Source: Nonomuraea africana
GTDB lineage: Bacteria; Actinomycetota; Actinomycetes; Streptosporangiales; Streptosporangiaceae
NCBI RefSeq assembly: GCF_014873535.1
Contig: NZ_JADBEF010000001.1
Location: 6,820,001-6,884,000, forward strand
Length of the DNA stretch: 64,000 bases
Direction: 5' to 3'
The translations under genes and the position numbers were made by a program. Under the pieces are notes generated by a model that ran no database searches, was not told the origin of the DNA, and worked only from the letters and a program-made list of their open reading frames with translations. This document shows, in pieces, positions 17,287 through 27,179 of the stretch. Numbering within the stretch: the first letter of the stretch is position 1; each line of letters starts with the position of its first letter.

Positions 17287-19311
17287 ATGCCCGGACACCA
17301 GTTGGCCCCCGACATACCAACCGACGTGCTCGCCGCCGAGCGAGCTCATCTCTCCGCGTCCCGCGCGGCGCTGAGGGCGATGCGCAAGCACGCCGAGTCG
17401 CTCTCCTCCGACGCCGCCGGCGACTGGGTCTCGCAGCAGATCCTGCAGTCACTGCTCGACCAGCGCGTGGCCGCGCTCGCCGACCACCCTGACACTCCGC
17501 TGTTCTTCGGCCGCCTCGACCGCGCCCCCGAGGGGAGCCGGGAGACCGGCGACGAGCTGCCCGCCACCATCTACGTCGGCCGCCGCCACGTCCACGACGG
17601 CGGCAGCCGCGCGCTGGTCATCGACTGGCGCGCCCCTGTCTCCCGCGCCTTCTACCAGGCCAGCCCGTCCGACCCCATGGGCCTCGTACGGCGGCGCCGC
17701 TTCGGCTACCACGGCGGCGACCTGACCGCCTTCGAGGACGAGCCCCTGGCCGACGGTGGAGACGCCTCCCCAGCGGCCCCTTCGAAGATCCTCACCGAGG
17801 AGATCGAGCGCCCCCGCACGGGCCCGATGCGCGACATCGTCGCCACCATCCAGCCCGACCAGGACGAGATCGTCCGCTCGGCGCTGACCCAGACCGTCTG
17901 CGTCCAGGGCGCCCCCGGCACCGGGAAGACCGCCGTCGGCCTGCACCGCGCCGCCTACCTGCTGTTCACCCACCGGGAGAAGCTCGCCCGCGCCGGCGTC
18001 ATGATCGTCGGGCCGAACAAGGCGTTCCTGTCCTACATCTCCTCCGTCCTGCCCGCGCTCGGCGAGGTCAAGGTCGACCAGACCACCGTCGCGGAGCTGC
18101 TCGGCGCCTCCGACCTGCCGGAAGATCCTCGGGTCGCGGCCGTCAAGGGCGACGCCCGCATGGCAGGGGTGCTGGAGCGGGCGCTCTGGCTGCACATCGT
18201 GAAGCCCACCGAGGGCCTCGTCTACACCAAGGGCGTCCACCGCTTCAGGGTGGCCGACTACGAGGTGCGCGAGATGGTCGCCTCGCTGCGCGGCACCACC
18301 AGGTACGGCCCCGGCCGCGCCGCCCTCGCCCAGCGCCTGGCCCACCAGGTCCTGGTGCGCATGGAACAGCGCGGCGACTCCCCCGACGACAGGGTGCAGG
18401 ACGCAGTGGCCCGGTCGAAGCCGGTCAAGCAGCTGGTCGAGTCGGTGTGGCCCAAGCTGACCCCCGCCCAGGTGTTGTTCCGCCTGCTGTCGGACCCGGA
18501 GTTCCTGTCCGCCGCCGCCAGGTCCGACCTGTCGCGGGAGGAGCAGGAGCTGCTGCTCTGGAGCAAGCCCTACCGCTCGTGGAAGTCCGCCAAGTGGTCC
18601 GCGGCCGACGCCGCGCTGCTCGACGAGCTGGCCGACCTGATCGAGCGCACGCCCTCCCTCGGCCACCTGGTCGTGGACGAGGCGCAGGACCTGTCGGAGA
18701 TGCAGCTGCGCGCTCTGGGCAGGCGCTGCCGCAACGGCTCCGCCACGGTCCTCGGCGACCTCGCCCAGGGCACCACCCCGTGGTCCACCCGCTCGTGGAC
18801 GACCGTGCTCCGGCACCTCGGCCAGGACTCGGGCGAGGTCACCGAGCTGACGCTCGGCTTCCGCGTCCCCCGGGAGGTGCTCGACTACGCCGCCCGGCTG
18901 CTCCCCTCGATCGCCCCCGGCCTCGCCGCCCCGCGCTCGCTGCGTCCCGGCCTCGGCTCCTTGACCGTACGGCGGGACGGCCAGGTCCTCGAAGCGGTCC
19001 ACGAGGCGCTCGCCAGGGAGGGCTCGATCGGCGTCATCGTCCCCGACTCCATGGTCGAGACGGTGTCCAAGGAGCTCGCCGGCCTGCCGCACGCCGTCCT
19101 CGGCCCCGACTCCACCGGGGAGCACCGCCTGCTGGTCATCCCCGCCACGCTGGCCAAGGGTCTGGAGTACGACCACGTGATCGTGGTCGAGCCGTCCGAC
19201 ATCGTCGAGGCCGAGCCCCGCGGGCTGGCCCGTCTCTACGTGGTGCTGACCCGCGCGGTGTCGTCCCTCACCGTCCTGCACGCCAAGCCGCTGCCCGCCC
19301 AGCTGGCATAG
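17287..19311 (+). CDS. HelD/HelR-like RNA polymerase recycling ATPase
   Basis: 674-residue superfamily 1 (UvrD/Rep-like) ATPase. The helical N-terminal arm (LAAERAHLSASRAALRAMRKHAESL) is followed by a segment typical of HelD proteins (YVGRRHVHDGG, IDWRAPVSRAFY). The Walker A QGAPGTGKTAVGLHR lies near residue 208, Walker B VVDEAQDLSEMQ near 461, and motifs IV-VI are in the last 180 residues. HelD proteins bind RNA polymerase and release stalled enzyme from DNA. The related HelR type also protects against rifamycins, which I cannot distinguish here from sequence alone. The ATG at 17287 with GGGGAGG upstream is preferred over 17269. Confidence 0.85.
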   Translation: MPGHQLAPDIPTDVLAAERAHLSASRAALRAMRKHAESLSSDAAGDWVSQQILQSLLDQRVAALADHPDTPLFFGRLDRAPEGSRETGDELPATIYVGRRHVHDGGSRALVIDWRAPVSRAFYQASPSDPMGLVRRRRFGYHGGDLTAFEDEPLADGGDASPAAPSKILTEEIERPRTGPMRDIVATIQPDQDEIVRSALTQTVCVQGAPGTGKTAVGLHRAAYLLFTHREKLARAGVMIVGPNKAFLSYISSVLPALGEVKVDQTTVAELLGASDLPEDPRVAAVKGDARMAGVLERALWLHIVKPTEGLVYTKGVHRFRVADYEVREMVASLRGTTRYGPGRAALAQRLAHQVLVRMEQRGDSPDDRVQDAVARSKPVKQLVESVWPKLTPAQVLFRLLSDPEFLSAAARSDLSREEQELLLWSKPYRSWKSAKWSAADAALLDELADLIERTPSLGHLVVDEAQDLSEMQLRALGRRCRNGSATVLGDLAQGTTPWSTRSWTTVLRHLGQDSGEVTELTLGFRVPREVLDYAARLLPSIAPGLAAPRSLRPGLGSLTVRRDGQVLEAVHEALAREGSIGVIVPDSMVETVSKELAGLPHAVLGPDSTGEHRLLVIPATLAKGLEYDHVIVVEPSDIVEAEPRGLARLYVVLTRAVSSLTVLHAKPLPAQLA

Positions 19312-19375
19312 AGCTCCACCGGCCCCGGGGCCCATCCCGGGCTCCCACGACCCTGCTCTGGTAGCTTCGCGGGCC

Positions 19376-19804
19376 ATGGGCAGGTCTGAGGTGAAAGTAC
19401 GGTTCGGCGGAGCGGACGACATCCCTGCCGTCCTGGCCTTCTGGCTGGAGGCGGCCGAGGGCACCGACCGCCACGACTCGGCCGACAAGGTCGTGGCGCT
19501 GGTCGACCGCGATCCTGAGGCGCTCCTGCTCGCCGAGGACGACGGCCACCTGGTCGGCACCCTCATCGCGGGCTGGGACGGCTGGCGGGCGCACCTCTAC
19601 CGCCTGGCCGTCCACCCCGCGCACCGGCGCAGGGGCATCGCGACCGCGCTGCTCGCCGCCGCCGAGGAGCGCTTCGCCGCCTTCGGGGCCTTCAGGGCCG
19701 ACGCGATGGTGCTCGACGACAACACGTCGGCCCACCACGTGTGGCGCGCCGCGGGCTACTCCCGTCAGCCGCAGTGGGGCCGCTGGGTCAAGCCGCTGAC
19801 CTGA
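19376..19804 (+). CDS. GNAT family N-acetyltransferase
   Basis: 142 residues with the GNAT fold: beta-1 VRFGGADDIPAVLAFW at the start, motif A LAVHPAHRRRGIATALLAAAEERF near residues 80-103 containing the acetyl-CoA pyrophosphate-binding R/Q-x-x-G-x-G/A turn, and motif B YSRQPQWGRWVK at the end. The acceptor substrate is unknown. The ATG at 19376 has no clear Shine-Dalgarno; the GTG at 19391 is an alternative. Convergent with groEL. Confidence 0.88.
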   Translation: MGRSEVKVRFGGADDIPAVLAFWLEAAEGTDRHDSADKVVALVDRDPEALLLAEDDGHLVGTLIAGWDGWRAHLYRLAVHPAHRRRGIATALLAAAEERFAAFGAFRADAMVLDDNTSAHHVWRAAGYSRQPQWGRWVKPLT

Positions 19805-19842
19805 CGCGTCACGCCGGCAGGTCCGTCGTACCCAAAGAAAAA

Positions 19843-19864
19843 GGGCGACCCCGAGGGGTCGCCC
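19843..19864 (-). terminator. rho-independent terminator of groEL
   Basis: Perfect 10-bp stem GGGCGACCCC / GGGGTCGCCC with a GA loop. On the minus strand it is followed by a T-rich run (complement of AAAGAAAAA at 19834-19842), so it terminates groEL. Confidence 0.85.
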
Positions 19865-19879
19865 TGATTCGTCGCGGAC

Positions 19880-21643
<1,764 letters not shown>

Positions 21644-21651
21644 CGAACTGT

Positions 21652-21678
21652 TTAGCACTCTACCCTGCCGAGTGCAAG
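21652..21678 (-). promoter_or_regulatory. CIRCE element 2 (HrcA operator)
   Basis: TTAGCACTC - nine bases - GAGTGCAAG. The left half is a perfect match to the consensus and the right half is off at two positions. It is 35 bp from the first element, centre to centre. Confidence 0.83.
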
Positions 21679-21838
21679 CGAGCGACACGCCTGCCCAGGT
21701 CAGTCATGACCAGAGTACGGCCACAGGCCCGATCGCCGGGTGCGGATCGGGCCTGCAGAGTCGACGAAAAGGACGTGGCAGATCCGCACGGACTGCGTTG
21801 CCGTGTGAGCTGCCGGTGCTTACCAGCGACGTGACGGA

Positions 21839-22039
21839 TCAGACCGCCCTGACCGACTCCGCCTGCGGACCCTTCTGGCCCTGGGTGATCTCGAACTCGA
21901 CCCGCTGGCCCTGCTCGAGTGACCGGTAGCCATCCATCATGATCGCTGAGTAATGGACGAATACATCCTTACCACCGTCTACCGCGATGAAGCCGTAGCC
22001 CTTGTCCGCGTTGAACCACTTGACGGTGCCCTGCGCCAC
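21839..22039 (-). CDS. CspA-family cold-shock protein
   Basis: 66-residue single cold-shock domain. It starts [20 protein letters not shown] (RNP1) and contains DVFVHYSAI (RNP2), followed by [17 protein letters not shown]. It is a full-length RNA chaperone of the CspA class. The leader upstream (to about 22230) is long, as in other cold-shock mRNAs, and holds AGAGGAG and GAAGTGG before the ATG. It is placed between groEL and the ThiS-like gene, the arrangement I recall from Streptomyces. Confidence 0.95.
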   Translation of the reverse strand: MAQGTVKWFNADKGYGFIAVDGGKDVFVHYSAIMMDGYRSLEQGQRVEFEITQGQKGPQAESVRAV

Positions 22040-22247
22040 TTCCGACTCCTCTTACTGGGCTCCGGACCCCGCCCATTCCACTCGCGAGATCCGCGACCGG
22101 CATGACTTATGGGGAAATCAGCCGGACGATCGCCCTCGACCATACCTGTGGCAACCCGTAGAACAACAGAGTCAATCGAGCCGGGCATTCTTCCCGTCGC
22201 GAAAAAGGTAGTTAAACATTCCACTTTCGCGAGGCCGAACACCAAAA

Positions 22248-22278
22248 ACGCCCGCGGGGGGATAACCCCCGCGGGCGT
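22248..22278 (-). terminator. rho-independent terminator of the thrC-like/ThiS operon
   Basis: Perfect 13-bp inverted repeat ACGCCCGCGGGGG / CCCCCGCGGGCGT with a 5-nt loop. On the minus strand it is followed by TTTTTGG, so it ends the two-gene operon 19 bases after the ThiS-like stop. Confidence 0.9.
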
Positions 22279-22296
22279 CGTCGAGAAGGGAAAGCG

Positions 22297-22572
22297 TCAG
22301 CCGCCGGCCACCGCGGGGATGATGGAGATCTGCGCTCCGGCCGGGGTGGCGCTGTCGAGCCCGTCCACAAAACGGACGTCCTCTTCTCCCACATAAACGT
22401 TGACAAAACGGCGAATTTTGCCCGATTCATCCAGAATTCGCGCACCGATCCCCGGATAGTCGGCGTCGAGCTTCTGCAGCACCTCGCGAAGCGTGCCGCC
22501 TTCGCCGCTCACCTCCGCGTTGCCGCCGGTGTACGTGCGCAGAATGGTGGGAATCCGCACCGAAACGCTCAT
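22297..22572 (-). CDS. metO: ThiS/MoaD-like sulfur carrier protein (MetO/CysO-like)
   Basis: 91-residue ubiquitin-fold protein (MSVSVRIPTILRTYTGG start, middle GKIRRFVNVYVGEEDVRFVDGLD) ending in IIPAVAGG. The terminal Gly-Gly is the site that is adenylated and thiocarboxylated in this family. It lies 18 bases downstream of the thrC-like gene on the same transcript, behind a SAM riboswitch. A Shine-Dalgarno (GGAAAGG) precedes the ATG. It most likely hands sulfide to the partner PLP enzyme, as CysO does for CysM. From memory, a MetM/MetO pair with this gene order has been described in Streptomyces. The activating E1-like enzyme is not in the window. Confidence 0.88.
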   Translation of the reverse strand: MSVSVRIPTILRTYTGGNAEVSGEGGTLREVLQKLDADYPGIGARILDESGKIRRFVNVYVGEEDVRFVDGLDSATPAGAQISIIPAVAGG

Positions 22573-22589
22573 GACTTGTACCTTTCCTT

Positions 22590-23822
22590 TCAGACAGCCG
22601 CGCGGAACGCGTCGAGAGACGGCCGGATCACGGCCGTGGGACTGGCGTCCTCCGCGATCGCGTCGAGCGTCTTGAGCCCGTCGCCCGTGTTGAGCACGAC
22701 GGTCGTCAACGAAGGGTCGAGCTGCGCGGTCTCGACGAGCTTCTTCAGCACGCCGACCGTCACCCCGCCCGCGGTCTCCGCGAAGATGCCCTCCGTCGAG
22801 GCCAGCAGCTTGATGGCCGACACCACCTCGGCGTCGGTGACGTCCTCCACCGCCCCGCCCGTACGGCGCGCGATGTCGAGCACGTACGGCCCGTCGGCGG
22901 GGTTTCCGATGGCCAGCGACTTGGCGATGGTGTCCGGCTTGACCGGCTGGACCACGTCGTGCCCCGCCTTGAAGGCGGTGGAGACGGGAGAGCACCCCGC
23001 CGCCTGCGCTGCGAAGATCTTGTAGGGCTTGTCCTCCACGAGCCCGAGCGAGATGAGCTCCTTGAAGCCCTTGTCAATCTTCGTGAGCTGCGAGCCCGAG
23101 GCCACCGGGATGATGATCTGGTCGGGCAGCTCCCAGCCGAGCTGCTCGGCGATCTCGTAGGCCAGCGTCTTCGACCCCTCGGCGTAGTAGGGCCGCAGGT
23201 TGACGTTGACGAACCCCCACTTGTCGCCCAGCGGGTCGCCGATGAGCTCGGAGCAGAAGCGGTTGACCTCGTCGTAGGTGCCCTCGATGCCGACCAGCTT
23301 GCCGCCGAAGACCCGCGCCATGGCGATCTTGGCCTGCTCCAGGTCGGCCGGGATGAACACGCACGCCTCGAGGCCCGCGCGAGCCGCCGCGGCGGTCACC
23401 GCGCCCGCCAGGTTGCCCGTGGAGGAGCACGACAGGGTGTGGAAGCCGAAGTTGCGCGCCGCCTCGACGGCGATGGCGACCACGCGGTCCTTGAAGGAGT
23501 GGGTGGGGTTGCCCGAGTCGTCCTTGACGTGCAGGTCGCGCAGCCCGAGAACCTTGCCCAGGTTGTCGGCCTTGACGAGCTTCGTCCAGCCGGGGTTCAT
23601 GTTCTGCTTGGACGTCACGTCCACGGGGACGGGCAGCAGCGAGCGGTACCGCCAGATGTTCGCGGGACCCGACGCGATGTCCTCGCGGGTGACGGAGCCG
23701 AAGGAGTAGGCCACTTCGAGCGGCCCGAAACACTCCAGACAGGCGAAGCTAGGGCCCAGGTCGTAGCGTGCGCCGCACTCGCGGCAGGACAGAGCGACAG
23801 CGGGGCCGAAATCAAGGGACAT
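22590..23822 (-). CDS. metM: threonine-synthase-like PLP enzyme, probable O-phosphohomoserine-dependent homocysteine synthase (MetM-like)
   Basis: 410-residue fold-type II PLP enzyme that automated annotation would call threonine synthase (thrC). An N-terminal zinc-ribbon-like segment (C13, C16, C28, C31 in LSCRECG...CLECFG) precedes the PLP-lysine motif NPTHSFKDR and the phosphate-binding loop SSTGNLAGA. The ATG at 23822 is chosen because its Shine-Dalgarno (GGGAAGG) abuts the riboswitch; the longer frame to 23867 would start inside the aptamer. The SAM riboswitch and the co-transcribed Gly-Gly sulfur carrier argue for homocysteine formation from O-phosphohomoserine. Genuine threonine synthase remains an alternative. 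The fold is secure; the reaction is inferred. Confidence 0.85.
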   Translation of the reverse strand: MSLDFGPAVALSCRECGARYDLGPSFACLECFGPLEVAYSFGSVTREDIASGPANIWRYRSLLPVPVDVTSKQNMNPGWTKLVKADNLGKVLGLRDLHVKDDSGNPTHSFKDRVVAIAVEAARNFGFHTLSCSSTGNLAGAVTAAAARAGLEACVFIPADLEQAKIAMARVFGGKLVGIEGTYDEVNRFCSELIGDPLGDKWGFVNVNLRPYYAEGSKTLAYEIAEQLGWELPDQIIIPVASGSQLTKIDKGFKELISLGLVEDKPYKIFAAQAAGCSPVSTAFKAGHDVVQPVKPDTIAKSLAIGNPADGPYVLDIARRTGGAVEDVTDAEVVSAIKLLASTEGIFAETAGGVTVGVLKKLVETAQLDPSLTTVVLNTGDGLKTLDAIAEDASPTAVIRPSLDAFRAAV

Positions 23823-23837
23823 GAAGCGAGGCCTTCC

Positions 23838-23973
23838 CTCATCTTCGTCTGCGACCACCTTGGTCACAGACCGGAATTGGCACCTGTCCCGGCCGGCCTC
23901 GTCACTTCACGAGCACAGTCCGGGAGGGTTGCCGGGGCTTCGCAGGGCCGGTCCCTCCACCCCTCTGGATGAG
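23838..23973 (-). promoter_or_regulatory. SAM riboswitch (SAM-I/S-box class), translational type
   Basis: On the minus strand the leader reads through the S-box core in order: AUCCAGAGGGGUGGAGGGAC, then GGCCC, GAAGCC, GGCAACC, a P3 hairpin (CUCGU/ACGAG), GGUGCCAAUUCC and a 10-bp P4 hairpin at 23847-23871 (GUCUG.GACCA / UGGUC.CAGAC). P1 is CUCAUC (23968-23973) with GAUGAG (23838-23843). The 3' strand of P1 touches the Shine-Dalgarno at 23832-23838, so SAM-stabilised P1 should occlude ribosome binding directly. Confidence 0.92.
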
Positions 23974-24034
23974 CAATATGAAGTTATGCGCCTCACCATA
24001 CCCGGCGATGCTCATGACACGAGCAGGCGTCTCG

Positions 24035-24595
24035 CTAGCTGAGACGATACGTATCACCCAGCGCGGCCTGAACGTACTTGCGCGCCTGGTGGATACGGGA
24101 CTTGGCGGTGCCGAGCGGGATGCCGAGCTGCTCGGCGACCTCGTTGTAGTCGAGCTGGACGATGTCGCGCAGCACCAGCGCCTGGGCCAGGTCGGGCTTG
24201 TCGGCCTCGAGCGCCTCCATGGCGTCGAGCAGGTCGAGCCGCGAGCCCGCGATGACGCTGACGCGCCGTACGTCGGGCTTCTGCACCGGCAGCTCCTCGG
24301 AGGTCTGCTCGGCGGCCCTGCGCTTCAGCGACCGGTAGGTGGTGCGCGCGCAGTTGGCGGTGACGATGTGGAGCCAGGTGCTGAACCTGGCCCTGCCCTC
24401 GAAGCGGCCGATGTTGCGGGCCACCGCGAGCAGGGTGTCCTGGCACGCCTCCTCGGCGTCCTGGTGGTAGGGGAGGATGCGCGCGCAGTGGCGCAGCACG
24501 TCGGGCTCGATGCGCTTCAGGAGCTCGCCCAGCGCGCGATGGTCGCCGCCCGCTGCGGAGCGGGCCAGTTCCTCGGTTAGCTCATCAAGGGCCAT
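24035..24595 (-). CDS. ECF-type RNA polymerase sigma factor
   Basis: 186 residues with sigma-70 regions 2 and 4 only. Region 2 contains CARILPYHQDAEEACQDTLLAVARNIGRFEGRARFSTWLHIVTANCA. Region 4 (DLAQALVLRDIVQLDYNEVAEQLGIPLGTAKSRIHQARKYV) holds the DNA-binding helix-turn-helix. No anti-sigma gene is adjacent, so control must be elsewhere or transcriptional. It is divergent from otsA with only 24 bases between them, so the two promoters overlap. Confidence 0.93.
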   Translation of the reverse strand: MALDELTEELARSAAGGDHRALGELLKRIEPDVLRHCARILPYHQDAEEACQDTLLAVARNIGRFEGRARFSTWLHIVTANCARTTYRSLKRRAAEQTSEELPVQKPDVRRVSVIAGSRLDLLDAMEALEADKPDLAQALVLRDIVQLDYNEVAEQLGIPLGTAKSRIHQARKYVQAALGDTYRLS

Positions 24596-24619
24596 AGCGA
24601 GATCCTATGGTCGGGCGTC

Positions 24620-26047
24620 ATGGTTGTTCACATGAACAGCGTCCTGGTGGCCTCCAACAGGGGTCCGGTCTCCTTCACTGTCTCCGACGGCGGCGAGCTG
24701 ACCATGAAACGCGGCGCGGGAGGCCTGGTGTCAGGGCTCTCCGGGGTGGCCAGAGAGGAGGGCGTGCTCTGGGTCTGCGCGGCGCTGTCCGACGGCGACC
24801 GCAGTGCCGTACGGCTGGCGCCCGGCGGCCGCCTCGACCAGGCCGGCTACGACACCGGCAAGCTGCGCATGCTCGACATCCCGCCCGCCACCTTCCACCG
24901 CGCCTACAACGCGGTGGCCAACTCCACGCTCTGGTTCGTCAACCACCTGCTGTACGACATCCCGAACGCGCCCCACTTCGACTCCAGGTTCGAGAGGGAG
25001 TGGGAGTCCTACCGCGACTACAACGGCGCGTTCGCGCTGGCGCTGGCGGAGGAGGCGAGCCACGGCGCGAGGGTGATGGTGCAGGACTACCACCTGACGC
25101 TCACCCCCGCCATGCTCCGCGCCGAGCGCCCCGACCTGCGCATCGCGCACTTCAGCCACACCCCGTGGGCGCCTCCCGAGTACTTCTCGTTACTGCCCGA
25201 CGAGGTCGCGAGGGAGGTGCTCGAGGGCATCCTGGGCGCCGACCACGCCGGATTCCTGACCGAGCGATGGGCCCGGGCGTTCATGGACTGCTGCGAGAGC
25301 CTGCTCGACGCCAAGGTCTCGAGCCGCACGGTCTCCCACGAGGGCCGCACCACCCGCATCGGGGTCCACGGGCTCGGCGTCGACGGCGAGACGCTGTGGA
25401 AACGGGCCTGCGAGCCCGACGTCGAGTCGCACATGGCCGCGCTCAGGGAGCAGGTGGGCGACCGCAGGCTGATCGTCCGCATCGACCGCACCGAGCTGTC
25501 GAAGAACATCGTCCGCGGCCTGATGGCCTACAGGGAGTTCCTCGCCGCGCATCCCGAGTGGCACGGGCGCGTGGTCCACCTCGCCTTCGCCTACCCCTCG
25601 CGGCACGACCTGCCCGAGTACCGCGAGTACACCGCGGCCGTGCAGCGCTGCGCCAAGGAGATCGAGGACGAGTACGCCACGGAGGACTGGGATCCGCTGA
25701 TCCTCAACGTCAACGACGACTACCCGCGCTCGCTGGCCGCCTACCGCCTGGCCGACGTGCTGCTGGTCAACCCCATCCGCGACGGCATGAACCTGGTCGC
25801 CAAGGAGGGCCCGATCCTGTCACCGCGCTGCGCGCTGGTGCTCTCGCGCGAGGCGGGCGCGGCGGCCGAGCTCGGCGCCGACGCGCTCGTCGTCAACCCC
25901 TACGACGTGTGCGAGACCGCGCGCGCCCTGCACGCCGGCCTGGAGATGCCGGAGGACGAGCGGCTACGGCGCGGCGCGCGGCTCAAGGCCGCCGCCACCG
26001 CGCTCCCTCCGCGGCGGTGGCTGGGCGAGCAACTTGCCAGCATCTAG
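24620..26047 (+). CDS. otsA: trehalose-6-phosphate synthase
   Basis: 475-residue GT20 glycosyltransferase making trehalose-6-phosphate from a nucleotide-glucose and glucose-6-phosphate. Family motifs are in order: VASNRGPVSF and GAGGLVSGLSG (N-terminal sugar-phosphate site), VQDYHLTLTPAMLR, HFSHTPWAPPEYF, RIDRTELSKNI, and VLLVNPIRDGMNLVAKEGPIL (nucleotide-sugar site). The ATG at 24620 and one at 24632 are both possible; there is no clear Shine-Dalgarno and the gene may be leaderless. The phosphatase partner otsB is 1.7 kb away on the other strand. The MFS gene overlaps its 3' end. Confidence 0.95.
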   Translation: MVVHMNSVLVASNRGPVSFTVSDGGELTMKRGAGGLVSGLSGVAREEGVLWVCAALSDGDRSAVRLAPGGRLDQAGYDTGKLRMLDIPPATFHRAYNAVANSTLWFVNHLLYDIPNAPHFDSRFEREWESYRDYNGAFALALAEEASHGARVMVQDYHLTLTPAMLRAERPDLRIAHFSHTPWAPPEYFSLLPDEVAREVLEGILGADHAGFLTERWARAFMDCCESLLDAKVSSRTVSHEGRTTRIGVHGLGVDGETLWKRACEPDVESHMAALREQVGDRRLIVRIDRTELSKNIVRGLMAYREFLAAHPEWHGRVVHLAFAYPSRHDLPEYREYTAAVQRCAKEIEDEYATEDWDPLILNVNDDYPRSLAAYRLADVLLVNPIRDGMNLVAKEGPILSPRCALVLSREAGAAAELGADALVVNPYDVCETARALHAGLEMPEDERLRRGARLKAAATALPPRRWLGEQLASI

Positions 26048-27179
26048 GGCGTTATCGCGAGACACCGTCACCTGGTTCATCTACCTCCAGATGAGCGTGT
26101 TCGCGACCTTCATCTACGGCCTCAGCGCCGCGCTCCCCCTGCTCCGCATCGACCTGCGCGTCTCGGCCGCCGTCGGCGCCCTGCACGGCACCGCCATGGC
26201 CGCCGCCACCATCGCCGCCGGCCTCTCCCTCCCCCTGCTCACCCGCGCGTACGGCAGGCGCGCCGTCCTGTGGATCGGCCTGGCCGGGCTGAACGCGGGC
26301 GTCATGCTCGTCATGCTGGCCTCGTCGCTTCCCTTCACGCTCACGGGCTTCGCGCTGGCCGGCGGCTTCGGCTCGGTCATGCTCTACACCGCGATGGCCG
26401 CCCTCAGCGACCACCACGGGCCCGCGGGACCCGCCGCGATCAGCGAGGCGAACGCGATCGCCGTCGTCATCGGCGTGGCCGCCACCTTCCTGCTCAGCCT
26501 GGCCGCCCAGTCGGCGCTCGGCTGGCGGGCGGCCCTGCTGTTCACCCCGGCCCTGACCGTCGTGCTGGTCGTCACGATGGGCAGGACCAGGCTGGGCGAG
26601 GGGCCCGCGGCGTCGGTCAGGGTCACCGGCAGGCCGGACTGGCGCTTCCACGTGGCGTGCGTGGTGCTGTTCTGCTGCGTGGCGATCGAGTTCTGCTTCA
26701 ACCTGTTCGGCGCCGAGGTGCTGGCCGGCCGTACCGGACTCGACGCCGCGACCGCCGCCACCGGGCTGACCGCCTTCATCGGCGGGCTCGCGATCGGCAG
26801 GTTCGCGGGCGCGCGGCTGGCGCTGCTCGTCTCGCCGGCGCGGCTCCTGGTGGGCGCGCTGTCGATGACGGCGGCCGGCTGGCTGCTGTTCTGGCTGAGC
26901 ACGCAACCGCTCGTCGCCTACACCGGGCTGGTCGTCTGCGGGCTCGGCGCGTCGATGCACTTCCCTCTCGCGCTGGCCGGGGTGATCGCCGCGTCGGGCG
27001 ACCGCCCCGGCCTCGCCGCCGCGGCCGCTCCCGTCTGGGCGGGTCTCGCGATGGGCGCGGGACCGTTCGTGCTCGGCGCCCTGGCCGACGGCTTCGGCAC
27101 GCACACCGCCTTCCTCATCGTCCCCACGCTGGTCGCGCTGGCCGTCGGCGGCGTGCTCAGCGCCAGGACGCGCGCTTGA
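26034..27179 (+). CDS. MFS transporter
   Basis: 381-residue permease with about twelve hydrophobic helices. The TTG start at 26034 overlaps the last 14 bases of otsA, which implies translational coupling; ATG at 26091 (MSVFATFIYGLS) is an alternative. A loop TRAYGRRAVLWIG is the degenerate MFS signature between helices 2 and 3. The cargo is not evident. Coupling with otsA suggests, but does not show, a sugar or osmolyte role. The 3' end overlaps the convergent secreted-protein gene by 23 bases. Confidence 0.85.
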   Translation: MPASRALSRDTVTWFIYLQMSVFATFIYGLSAALPLLRIDLRVSAAVGALHGTAMAAATIAAGLSLPLLTRAYGRRAVLWIGLAGLNAGVMLVMLASSLPFTLTGFALAGGFGSVMLYTAMAALSDHHGPAGPAAISEANAIAVVIGVAATFLLSLAAQSALGWRAALLFTPALTVVLVVTMGRTRLGEGPAASVRVTGRPDWRFHVACVVLFCCVAIEFCFNLFGAEVLAGRTGLDAATAATGLTAFIGGLAIGRFAGARLALLVSPARLLVGALSMTAAGWLLFWLSTQPLVAYTGLVVCGLGASMHFPLALAGVIAASGDRPGLAAAAAPVWAGLAMGAGPFVLGALADGFGTHTAFLIVPTLVALAVGGVLSARTRA

